This document shows, in pieces, positions 27,987-37,000 of a DNA stretch of 64,000 nucleotides (positions within the stretch are counted from its first letter, which is position 1; the number at the start of each line of letters is the position of its first letter). The notes under the pieces are model-generated. The model was not told where the DNA came from. It saw only the letters and a program-made list of their open reading frames with translations, and did no database searches. A program made the translations under genes and the position numbers. Source of the stretch: Candidatus Sumerlaeota bacterium (GTDB taxonomy: Bacteria > Sumerlaeota > Sumerlaeia > MWCT01 > JAUWMI01); the NCBI GenBank assembly GCA_030613245.1, contig JAUWMI010000016.1:1-64000 (forward strand), read 5' to 3'.

Positions 27987-29090
27987 TCAGGATCTGGATC
28001 TACGAGGTGCCTGCAAATGTTCGTGTTTCACTTTCGCTACTTCTTCCAACAAGGCATTCACCAGCTCGGCTTCCGGAACCTTTCGCACAATTTCACCCTT
28101 GCGGAACACCAGCCCGACACCTTTGCCTCCGGTGATACCGACATCGGCATCTCTGGCCTCGCCCGGGCCATTCACCACGCATCCCATGATAGCGATTTTG
28201 AGGGGCATCGTCTCCTCAGCAAGGGCTTCTTCAACTTTTACTGCGATGTTTTCCACATCAATATCCGTGCGCCCACATGTCGGACAGGAGATCACCTGCG
28301 GGCCGTCGGTGGCCAGTCGCAGGGACTGGAGGATTTTCTTTGCTACCACAACTTCCTGGCAAGGATCGCCTGTCAGGGAGACACGAATGGTATCGGCAAA
28401 GCCTTCGAAGATCAAAATTCCGAGACCTACAGCTGATTTGATAATGCCTGTCCGGCCTACGCCTGCTTCCGTAATGCCCACGTGAAACGGATAACGGCAC
28501 TCGCGTGCAAGCAACTGGTACGCCTGTACAGTGGTGAGAATATCCGATGCCTTCAGAGAGATCTTTATTTGTCGAAATCCCATGGATTCAAAATGGTTGA
28601 TAAACTCACGGGCGCTGGCCACCATTGCTTCCGCCAATCCCATTTTGCCCTGCTCGACCTGTGGGCGGTAGCCGCGGGCAAGAGAACCTGCGTTGACACC
28701 AATCCGGATAGGGATATGCTTTTGCCCGGCTTTCTCAACGATCCGCGCAACGTCGTCATGGCGTTCGATGTTTCCAGGGTTCAAGCGCAACCCGTGTACG
28801 CCGGCCTCCAGAGCCATTAGCGCGAGGCTCGCCGAATAATGGACGTCAGCCACGATGGGGCAGGGTGAAGAGGCGACAATCTCTCGAAGTGCATCGGCTG
28901 ATGCACTATCAGGAACTGCAACACGCACAATGTCGCAGCCCGTACGGCAGAGTGCCTGGATTTGCTCAAGCGTCGCTATCACATCAGTGGTTTTCGTTTT
29001 CGTCATTGACTGAATGCTAATCGGAGCACCATTGCCAATTTGAACATTGCCAATCTTAACTGCTACGCTCTGGCGCCGCGCAATTGTCAT
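27987..29090 (-). CDS. ispG: 4-hydroxy-3-methylbut-2-enyl diphosphate synthase
   Basis: About 367 residues from the ATG at 29090, whose first bases overlap the rseP stop as ATGA, a typical coupled start; a start at 29111 is possible. IspG is the [4Fe-4S] enzyme of the MEP isoprenoid route. Seen are PISIQSMTKTKTTD, the barrel segments VADVHYSASLAL and GLRLNPGNI, and Fe-S ligands in CPTCGRTDID and CVVNGPGEA. It sits with dxr on the same strand, so two MEP-pathway genes are in one operon. Confidence 0.97.
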   Translation of the reverse strand: MTIARRQSVAVKIGNVQIGNGAPISIQSMTKTKTTDVIATLEQIQALCRTGCDIVRVAVPDSASADALREIVASSPCPIVADVHYSASLALMALEAGVHGLRLNPGNIERHDDVARIVEKAGQKHIPIRIGVNAGSLARGYRPQVEQGKMGLAEAMVASAREFINHFESMGFRQIKISLKASDILTTVQAYQLLARECRYPFHVGITEAGVGRTGIIKSAVGLGILIFEGFADTIRVSLTGDPCQEVVVAKKILQSLRLATDGPQVISCPTCGRTDIDVENIAVKVEEALAEETMPLKIAIMGCVVNGPGEARDADVGITGGKGVGLVFRKGEIVRKVPEAELVNALLEEVAKVKHEHLQAPRRSRS

Positions 29091-30559
29091 CTGCCAATGC
29101 CGAGCCTCCATATATTCATGATGATATCGTTGTAGGTGACCAGAATTGCTACGCCGATCAAGAGCAGGAGAAACATCGTATAGATTTTGATCAGGATGCG
29201 TGCAGGAATAGACCGTTTTATTGTTGCCTCAATTATGGAGATCAGAATGTGACCCCCGTCCAGTATCGGAATGGGAAGAAGGTTGATGATTGCGAGCATT
29301 ATATTAAAAGCGGCGAAGAACAGTAAGAAATCCATCACGCCTCTCTGTGCAGTCTTGTACGAAATGACGGCAATAGCAATCGGCCCTCCAAGACTTTCTT
29401 TAACCAGAGTAAGATTCATGCTGCTGATTATGTCGTACATCGTATAGACGATAAACAGCGAAATGTTATAGCTTCGCCCAAAGCTATTTATGAACGAAGT
29501 AAACAGCGGTTCGCGAAGCAATCTCTTCGCCGGATTACCCCGTGCAATGCCGATTTCGCCCATTTGAGGCTTGTCTGCCCGAGGCTTTGGAGTAATTATC
29601 AGGTGCAAAAGTTGGTCTCCACGCTGCACTTCGAAGTCCAGGGGCTTTCCGACACTCTCCCTAATTATGTCCACCATATCGTACCAGCTGTGTGTAGGAA
29701 TCCCGTTGATAGATCGGATAAAATCGCCACCTTTTAACCCGGCTTTCTCCGCCGGCTTATTCGGTATAATATCGCCAACATATGCCGGGACGTCAGGATA
29801 GATCATTGCCACCAGCGGCGAGGTGAAATCATCGGCTAAGAACAGCGGAAGCTGTTGTTGCAGCCGACTGCCATCTCGTTGTATAGTCAGGGTCACCTGA
29901 GGCTGCTTTTCCTTGGTCAGGCTCAGGAGTGCAATCTCGATGTCTGTCCAGTCCTCGGTTTCAGATTCGTTAACCGCGAGTATACTATCCTGGACCTTAA
30001 TGTCATATTGGTCATGCGGAAATGTTTTATCAATATGGCCTATCACCGGAGGGAAAGGAGCGTTTTCTTCGAAGCCGACAGCTATCAAGAGGGTGAGCAC
30101 TAACACAGCAGTGAGATAATTGAAGAACACACCGGAGCTGAAAATTGCTAGTTTTGTGCCGAGCGGTTTTTGTTTCAATGACAGAATGTCGCTATAGATC
30201 ACTTCAGATGTAGTTTTTGGCTTTTCTTCTGTATCTGTAGAGGTTTTGTCACATGGCGGCACTTCCTGTGTTTCGGCGGATGGTTTCTTGTCGTCTGATT
30301 CCTTCTCAGGCTCACTTACCTTTTCCTCTTCGATGGAGATGGCCCCCTTGAGCTGGACATACCCACCAAAGGGGATCACGCTCAGGGCATACGTAGTCTC
30401 TCCCTTTTTGAATTTGATCAGTTTTTTGCCAAATCCGATCGAGAAGACCTCAACGCCAACGCCCAAGAGCTTAGCAAAGAGGAAATGGCCAAATTCATGG
30501 ACCAGAATGGCAATGCCAAACGTGAATATTATGGCCAGGAGTCCAATGATACTACTCAT
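29087..30559 (-). CDS. rseP: Site-2 zinc metalloprotease RseP
   Basis: 490 residues from the ATG at 30559, which overlaps the end of dxr; a longer frame to 30727 lacks family character. HEFGH (21-25) is the zinc site and PILDGGH the second metal-binding motif; a PDZ domain lies in the middle (GDFIRSINGIPTHSW). RseP cleaves membrane-bound anti-sigma factors and signal-peptide remnants. After GGYVQLKG (about residue 70) there is an insert of roughly 50 residues rich in E, K, D, S and T that is not typical of the family. The usual GPxxNF motif reads SGVFFNY. Confidence 0.95.
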   Translation of the reverse strand: MSSIIGLLAIIFTFGIAILVHEFGHFLFAKLLGVGVEVFSIGFGKKLIKFKKGETTYALSVIPFGGYVQLKGAISIEEEKVSEPEKESDDKKPSAETQEVPPCDKTSTDTEEKPKTTSEVIYSDILSLKQKPLGTKLAIFSSGVFFNYLTAVLVLTLLIAVGFEENAPFPPVIGHIDKTFPHDQYDIKVQDSILAVNESETEDWTDIEIALLSLTKEKQPQVTLTIQRDGSRLQQQLPLFLADDFTSPLVAMIYPDVPAYVGDIIPNKPAEKAGLKGGDFIRSINGIPTHSWYDMVDIIRESVGKPLDFEVQRGDQLLHLIITPKPRADKPQMGEIGIARGNPAKRLLREPLFTSFINSFGRSYNISLFIVYTMYDIISSMNLTLVKESLGGPIAIAVISYKTAQRGVMDFLLFFAAFNIMLAIINLLPIPILDGGHILISIIEATIKRSIPARILIKIYTMFLLLLIGVAILVTYNDIIMNIWRLGIGR

Positions 30560-31697
30560 AATGCTGTGCTTTCTCGCGTGCCCAGGCATCCGCAGTCTGA
30601 ATTTCCTCAAGGCTGGCTGCGTCACCGACACTATGCTCAGCCATAACGTGACTGATGATTTCGGGCACCTGTGAAAATCCAATCTCTTTGCGCAGATAGC
30701 GATTAACAGCCACTTCATTTGCCGCATTTAATACTGCCGGCATGGTTCCTCCCTTGACTGCCGCATTGTATGCGTATTGCAGGCATGGAAAGCGGGAAAA
30801 ATCGGGCGCAAAAAACGTCAGCTTGGAAACTTCCATAAGATCCAGTGACGGGAGATTGGTCGGACAGCGACGAGGATACGTCAGGGCGTTCTGAATAGGC
30901 AGATACATGTCTGGAGGTGCTAGCTGTGCCAGGATTGATCCATCCACAAATTCTACCATCGAGTGAATTATACTTTCCGGGTGTATAACGACCTCTATAT
31001 TGTGGATATCCACGCCGAAGAGATGATGTCCCTCGATGACCTCGAACCCTTTGTTCATAAGCGTAGCGGAGTCTACTGTAATCTTGGGGCCCATCGCCCA
31101 CGTAGGATGCTGCAGCGTTTCTTCCAGTGTTGCCTTTTCGATTTCTTCCTTGGAACTCGTACGAAAAGGGCCTCCCGAGGCAGTGAGAATAATACGCCGA
31201 ATTGCATTCCGGTCGTTTCCCTGCAGACATTGAAAAATAGCGTTGTGCTCGCTATCAATAGGGATGATCTGACTTCTGTGCTGCTCGACAGCACGCATGA
31301 CCAGCTGGCCTGCGGTCACCAGAACCTCCTTGTTCGCCAGCGCTATGCTGATGCCTTTTTCAATGGCTCTAAGCGTAGGAAGGAGTCCAACAGACCCCAC
31401 TGTTGCCACGACAAGCAGGTCCGTCTCGATCTCACTGGCTAGCTCTATCAATCCTTCAATACCAAACAGGGCTCGAATCTGAAATTGTCGAGCAAGTGCC
31501 CGGCCGTCATTGACTTTGGTTGTGTCTACAATGGCAACGGCCGGAGGCCGAAATTCTTCGATCTGCTCCTTAAGCAATGAAAGATTTGCAAAAGTTGAGA
31601 GTCCCACTACTCTGAATTGATCACGAAAATCACGTATCACCGACAGCGTCTTCGTGCCAATAGAACCCGTTGATCCTAGGATGGTTATGCGCTTCAT
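30552..31697 (-). CDS. dxr: 1-deoxy-D-xylulose 5-phosphate reductoisomerase
   Basis: 381 residues from the ATG at 31697, where the conserved MKRITILGSTGSIGTKTL NADPH-binding N-terminus begins; 25 further upstream codons look non-homologous. It converts DXP to MEP, the committed step of the MEP pathway. LANKEVLV, IPIDSEHNAIFQCL, TASGGPFR and the HPTWAMGPKITVDSATLMNKGFE signature are all present. It is first in the dxr-rseP-ispG operon; the downstream start codons overlap the preceding stops. Confidence 0.98.
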   Translation of the reverse strand: MKRITILGSTGSIGTKTLSVIRDFRDQFRVVGLSTFANLSLLKEQIEEFRPPAVAIVDTTKVNDGRALARQFQIRALFGIEGLIELASEIETDLLVVATVGSVGLLPTLRAIEKGISIALANKEVLVTAGQLVMRAVEQHRSQIIPIDSEHNAIFQCLQGNDRNAIRRIILTASGGPFRTSSKEEIEKATLEETLQHPTWAMGPKITVDSATLMNKGFEVIEGHHLFGVDIHNIEVVIHPESIIHSMVEFVDGSILAQLAPPDMYLPIQNALTYPRRCPTNLPSLDLMEVSKLTFFAPDFSRFPCLQYAYNAAVKGGTMPAVLNAANEVAVNRYLRKEIGFSQVPEIISHVMAEHSVGDAASLEEIQTADAWAREKAQHYE

Positions 31698-31742
31698 GTT
31701 ATCAAATTTTGGCAATGTCTGCTCATCAAATACAATTTCGAA

Positions 31743-31772
31743 TTTGTAACAAACATATATGCCTGTTGTCAA
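31743..31772 (-). promoter_or_regulatory. Predicted promoter for dxr-rseP-ispG
   Basis: On the - strand TTGACA (31767-31772) and TACAAA (31743-31748) are separated by 18 bases and lie about 45 bases upstream of the dxr start. The -35 box is perfect and the spacing acceptable. Confidence 0.5.
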
Positions 31773-32115
31773 AGTGTAAATCTGGCATTAGATTGGTGCG
31801 GGCCGCTCATGAGAGGATGCGTCGGGAACTCACTGACCTAAGGAATGTAGCAGAGTGAAATAAGGAAAGAATTAATGACCCGGAGGCACTGCTGGCAAGC
31901 ACAATCAGCAGCCAAGGGTCTTAAAAAAGAAAAACGTGCCGCAGGAGATTTTCTCTCCTGCGGCGCACCATTCAGATGCACTGCCTTCTGCTATGCCGAT
32001 TTACATAATAAAGGGCACCCTAAAGATCCATGCACCCAGGGCAAGCCAAACTGCCCCGGGTATTAATCTCCTCCAGAATCTGTGCCCAGTCAAGCCACTC
32101 TAGCAAACCGCTACA
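31773..32115. other. Intergenic region between dxr and the 56-residue gene
   Basis: It holds the dxr promoter edge and a strong - strand terminator (entered separately). Between the terminator and the small gene there is a 30-codon - strand frame with a TTG start (about 31999-32091) encoding a hydrophobic, tryptophan-containing peptide. A GGAGGA lies inside that frame rather than before it, so I do not call it a gene. Confidence 0.3.
31921..31964 (-). terminator. Strong Rho-independent terminator
   Basis: An 11-base perfect stem, GCCGCAGGAGA (31938-31948) with TCTCCTGCGGC (31954-31964), has a 5-base loop. On the - strand it is followed by a T-rich run (complement of 31921-31935). It therefore ends transcription arriving from the right, that is from the small gene at 32116-32286, and insulates the dxr promoter. 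Confidence 0.85.
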
Positions 32116-32286
32116 TTACCGCGCGGGAACCTCTGGTGGTTGTTGGCCAGGCTGTGTCTGTTCTAGCATTTCTTCTGGAGGAAGATCTAATGGGGTTGGA
32201 TAGTATTTCTTATACTGCTTGTGCGAATAGATCGCAATCGCCACCACTGCAGCAACGACGATCAAAACAGCTACCAGCTTCTTCAT
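32116..32286 (-). CDS. Small membrane peptide of 56 residues
   Basis: A short frame with an ATG at 32286, a GGGAGG ribosome site eight bases upstream and a TAA at 32116. The N-terminus MKKLVAVLIVVAAVVAIAIY is a membrane helix or uncleaved signal anchor. A short KQYKKYY basic patch and a Pro/Glu/Gln-rich tail follow (LPPEEMLEQTQPGQQPPEVP). A strong terminator lies 150 bases downstream. Ribosome site, composition and terminator together support a real gene. No family is recognised; the tail would face the periplasm if the basic end stays inside. Confidence 0.65.
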   Translation of the reverse strand: MKKLVAVLIVVAAVVAIAIYSHKQYKKYYPTPLDLPPEEMLEQTQPGQQPPEVPAR

Positions 32287-32751
32287 GGTCTATACCTCCC
32301 TCTAGTGTTTATTGCTAGCAAAACGAAAAACTTATTGCAGCATTGTAGGCTCTGTCTATATGATTATCGAAAAATGAGTATAGACAACATGATTCTGAGT
32401 GCAACAAAAAAATGCGATTTTTTTTCAATCTTTTTAAAGGAGTGCCTTTTCGCTTCTTTCGCAATTGGCCGGTGATTTCCTGTCGCCGTTCTTGGCGGAG
32501 GATATGGTTGAGTCATATTCACCCTGAAGCGGCGGTTGCTTGGGCAAACCTTATGCTTGGCTAATGTGGTCAGTGTAGCCAGCAATAGCATTTGTGCCAT
32601 GACAGGCTGACATGCTCTTTAAAGCGATTTTGCAGTGCAAGGGTCAAGCCAGGATGATCTCAGCGCGCAGGAGGATGCAGGACGGAGAGATGCGCATGGC
32701 CATGGTTGCGCAACCGGATTGAACAATCGGAAAGGGAAGAGGTGACAAACT
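32287..32751. other. Intergenic region, divergent promoters expected
   Basis: About 465 bases between the divergently transcribed 56-residue gene and the YihY-type gene. It contains an A7/T8 hairpin-like tract near 32406-32425 but no gene I can support. The right end has the ribosome site AGAGGTGA for the downstream gene. I see no clear -35/-10 pair. Confidence 0.4.
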
Positions 32752-34038
32752 ATGTGGGTAGCACGGATAAAGCAAGGGCTCTTAAGCCACTCGGCCGAGG
32801 GCCTGGGAATCGGGCGCAGGTTCGTACTGCGCGTGTCACAATTTGGCATTTTTTTACACGATCAATTCTTTGAGGACAAGTGTCCACATCGCGCCGCTGC
32901 TTTGACGTATACGACCATTCTGTCCATTTTTCCGTTGATTGCCCTGCTCACGCTCCTTGCCCCTGTTTTCGTAGGTGGGACATCGAACATAGAAGACACC
33001 GTCATTGGCTTTTTGGATAAGAGCTTGGTGCCTTCAGCCAGCATGGAGACTGAGCAGACGATCCAGAGCTATTTTCAGGCATTTCGGGAGAATTCCAGCG
33101 CCATAGGGCTCTTTGGAGTAGTTGGCCTGATGTTAGCATGTGTCGCGCTGTTTTCTACTATTGAGAAGACATTTAACGAGGTCTGGTATACGGGCAAGCG
33201 CCGGAGCTTTTTGCGCATATTTTCTTCCTTCACGGCCATCGTCATCTGTGCACCAATTCTTATTGGTATCTCTATTTTTCTGACTTCACTTATGGAATCA
33301 TACGGCCGTGTTGTGGGCAAGGCGCTCTTGGTCATTGTGCCTTATGGCATCACCAGCCTGGCTCTGACGCTCGGCTACTGCCTTATTCCCAACGCTCCTG
33401 TCCGCTTTCGCAGTGCACTGGCAGGTGGCTTGGTGGCTGGCGCACTATGGGAAGTGGCCAAGTTGACCTTCGGTTTCTACGTCGTTAGCCCCAGGATCAG
33501 CATCTTTATGAAATCAGTTGGTGCGGTTCCGATTTTCTTGATCTGGATTTATTTTCTGTGGAATATTGTGCTATTGGGCAACGAGGTTTCCTACGTGACC
33601 CAGCATTTTAGGAGGTTGTGTCGGAAAGCCATGCTTGAATCTCCACCCCAGGTTATGGATTCCAGAGTAGTACTGGCCGTACTGCTGGTGATCGCCAATC
33701 AATTTCGCCACAATGCTGGCGGCATGACCGCTGCACAACTAGCCGATCGCCTGCTTATCCCGGATACGGATTTGAATCTGATCTTGCACACTCTGGAAGA
33801 GGCGAAGCTCGTTACAACCGCAGCAGATGGAACCTATGTTATGGCCAGGCCGATAGAGAATATTGACGTCTCGCAACTCTTACAACTTGGATGTAATATC
33901 TGTGGCGTGTTCAGGATGGATCCTGATGACCGCGGGCTTCAGCTAGCGCTGGAACGCATCCATCAGGCCTCCACCAGCTGGCCCGGCCGCTTGACGGTGA
34001 AAGCACTGCTTGAAGAACCCATGGGAGCGCAAGCATGA
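32752..34038 (+). CDS. YihY/BrkB-family (UPF0761-type) inner-membrane protein with C-terminal winged-helix-like domain
   Basis: 428 residues. The first 285 match the YihY family: a cytoplasmic start, then DKCPHRAAALTYTTILSIFPLIALL, a VALFSTIEKTFNEVW segment and about six membrane helices, ending with LIWIYFLWNIVLLGNEVSY. After residue 290 there is a soluble extension of about 140 residues with an HTH-like pattern (MTAAQLADRLLIPDTDLNLILHTLEEAKLV). Family members were once called ribonuclease BN; that activity is now attributed elsewhere and the true role is unclear. It overlaps the AsmA-family gene by four bases, so the products are probably made together. Confidence 0.9.
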   Translation: MWVARIKQGLLSHSAEGLGIGRRFVLRVSQFGIFLHDQFFEDKCPHRAAALTYTTILSIFPLIALLTLLAPVFVGGTSNIEDTVIGFLDKSLVPSASMETEQTIQSYFQAFRENSSAIGLFGVVGLMLACVALFSTIEKTFNEVWYTGKRRSFLRIFSSFTAIVICAPILIGISIFLTSLMESYGRVVGKALLVIVPYGITSLALTLGYCLIPNAPVRFRSALAGGLVAGALWEVAKLTFGFYVVSPRISIFMKSVGAVPIFLIWIYFLWNIVLLGNEVSYVTQHFRRLCRKAMLESPPQVMDSRVVLAVLLVIANQFRHNAGGMTAAQLADRLLIPDTDLNLILHTLEEAKLVTTAADGTYVMARPIENIDVSQLLQLGCNICGVFRMDPDDRGLQLALERIHQASTSWPGRLTVKALLEEPMGAQA

Positions 34039-37000
34039 TGGTGCCACACAGCACTTCCTCCAACAAACCCAGAACCCGACGACGATGGAAAAAGATCCTG
34101 GCAATAGTGACCATCGCCGCTGCCGTGCTACTAATGCTGGTTGTGATCTCAACATACATGTATGTGACCTCGGATAGATTTCTTAGAGGAGTTTTGCTCG
34201 TCAGATTGGGAAAGCAAATCGGGCAGAAGATTACCGCGGGAAGTATTGAGCTGCATCCGCTCAGCCGCATTCAAATCCAAAATCTCACAGCAGTTAGCCT
34301 GGAGGATCAGCAACCCCTGCTTCAGATCGAAAAGCTCGATGTGCAGTATAATTTGCTCGCCATTCTTGTGAAAAAGAAGATGGCCATTAAGCAACTCGAT
34401 CTGACAGGGCTTCAACTGACCGCACGCCGCGATGCTAAAGGACGATGGAATTTTGAACCGGCAGAGAGGGCCGTGCCTGAAGTTGCGCCAGAAAAACGAG
34501 CCCCGGTTAAGAAGCCATCAAAAGCAAAACCCACAAAACTAGCCTTGCCAAAGCTTGCTATCGAATCTATTCGAATTGCCGATGCAAACATCTCGCTGAT
34601 TGATGAGAGTCAGAAGCCCGGGACACCGAGATCACTGGCAATAAACAATATTGTAGTGGAAGTAAAGGATCTGGTGGCGGGGCGTAGCGGCTCTTTACAT
34701 CTTCACGCAGAACCGCGCTTGCACGAAGGCATAGCCACTGACATTCGCCAGGGGAAAATTCAGCTCGATTCGCAAATCACCCTGGATTCCACGCTCAAAG
34801 GAATAACCTGCACCGGGGACTTATCTATCACAGGAGTGCGGGGAGTTCTGCAGGGAGTGCAGGTTAAAAACTTCGCGCTTTCCTCGCATCACGATATCAA
34901 GCTGGAGGAGACAGGGGTTCTTGCCCTTCGTGCACTGAGCTTTGCATTCATGCATAATGACCGACCGGGTGGCGAGATTAACATTACTGGCAATTTGAAT
35001 ACTGCGACGCAGGAAGGTGTTTTGAGCCTCTTAGTGAAGGATATTAACCGGAATCTTCTTGACCTGGCGTTTGCCCATGCCGGGGTGCAATTTCAAGATA
35101 CAACGATTAATGTAAATAATAAGATTGAAATAACCGAAGCCGGGCAAGCGGTTCGCGTGGCCGGAAAAGTAGACGTGCGTGACTTCAGTCTGCTTGCTCC
35201 CGCATTCCATCCTCAGCCCACGGAGCCTATGCAGGTTGCCGCGGAGTACGATGGTCAGATTAACCTGAAACAGCAGATCGCCAAGCTGAGCCAGTTCAAC
35301 TTCCGCGCATCGCAGAAGGGGAGAGAGTTTGGCAAAGGGTCTCTCAACCAACCACTTGTTATTGCTCTTGGGCAGGCGGAACTCCCTGGATCAGCTCCTG
35401 CAGAAACCCGGTTTGTTTTGAAAATCCACGATCTCGACATCACGCAGTTTGAGCCATTTCTTGTCCCATCGCCAGAGTTTGATCTCAAGGGCGGCGTCAT
35501 TCAGCTCGATATGCTTGTAACTACGCACGAGAAAGGCAAAAAGATTCGTCTGACCGGCGATGCGGAAGTTCGCAATCTCAAAGCTGCAGTGGCAGGCAGC
35601 GACCTTGGCTCATTGGACGTTGCCGCGAAGCTGAGCTGTTCACTGGAGAATGGCGAGACGCTTATCGTCAAACCCGTTGAGATTGTTGTCTCCCAGAACG
35701 GAAAGCGGAGCGGAGAAATTCGGCTGGAGAGCACCGCCGACCTGAAGCGCAAAAAGATGGATGCGACAATCACCATGAAGAATCTGGATCTCACTGCGTT
35801 TCGTATGTTTTATGCAGACGTAAAAGAGGTAAGCCTGAAATCTGCGTTGGTTGATTTTCAGGGTGTGCTCCAGGCAATCGATTCGCAGAAGCAGATTCTC
35901 GCCGAAGGGACTCTCAGCGTGCGCAATATCGCTTTGCAGTTACCCACGGTGCCCTCCAAACCGGAATATGCTCTTGGGCTCAACTCCACCTATAAGATGG
36001 GCTTTAATTATGACACGTACATCGCCTCGGTGGAGACGTTTACCCTTGAGTTACAAGAACGAAACCGTCGGGCTGCGGAGATTACGCTGGCCAAACCCGT
36101 GAAACTTCCGTTGCAGGAGATTGCCCAACCGGGTGCCAAGTTACAGGTACCAGATTCCAAATTGACCATTCAATGTAGTGATCTGGGTCTCGAGCTTTTC
36201 AATCCAATCCTTGTTGCCGTTGGTGGAATTGAGGCGACGAAGGGAAGTTTTTCCACCACATCGGAACTCGTGTGCGAAAACAATCTCGATACAATTGTTC
36301 TTAAGGGAACAAGTGATGTAAAAGACCTCTCCATAAGCCTTCCAGGAATGGCTTTCAGCGGACTCTCCACCAACTCGACGTATGATGTCGTGCTGGCAAA
36401 ACGCAAGACAGTCACTATTCGTTCCTTTGAAACGCGGTTGAGTAAATTAAACGAGCCGGCCGGCCAACTCGCAGTTGCGGGAGGCGTAGATCTCAAAACG
36501 CTTGATGGGAAGTTTGACATATCACTTGAGGGGATTAACGAGCGGCTAATGGCCGATTTTATTCATCAATACCTGCCTGATGTTGAGCTGAAATCGGCAA
36601 CCGTCAATTTCGTCACCTCCCTTGAGCTGGCCAACAATTTGCAGAAAGTGAACAGCAAGGGAAATCTGACCGTGGAAAATATTCGTCTGGCTCATAAAGA
36701 TATGCCACAAGCCGCAGACCAAGCATTCAGAGTTGTGCTGGCGCACGATATAAGCATGGATGGCCAGCTCTATGATCTCAAATCACTCAGTCTTGAGCTT
36801 GCACGCGGCAGTCTGCCTCCTCAGAGGCTTTCCTGCAAAGCGCTCGTGGATTTACGCAAATCAGCAGGAAAGTCGAGCATAACCATTACATCAAAAGGAC
36901 TGAACCTTGATCAGTACCTCGGCGATATAATCCAGATGCCAGGTAAGACCGTGAGTGACCAAGCCACGAGAGGTAGGCAGCCGTCGTCTAAGCAAACGTC

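Noticed and set aside
31875-32066. 63-codon + strand open frame
   Set aside because: It runs straight through the strong terminator stem and has no ribosome site.
31999-32091. 30-codon hydrophobic - strand frame with TTG start
   Set aside because: The only ribosome-site-like GGAGGA is inside the frame; too short to support without conservation data.
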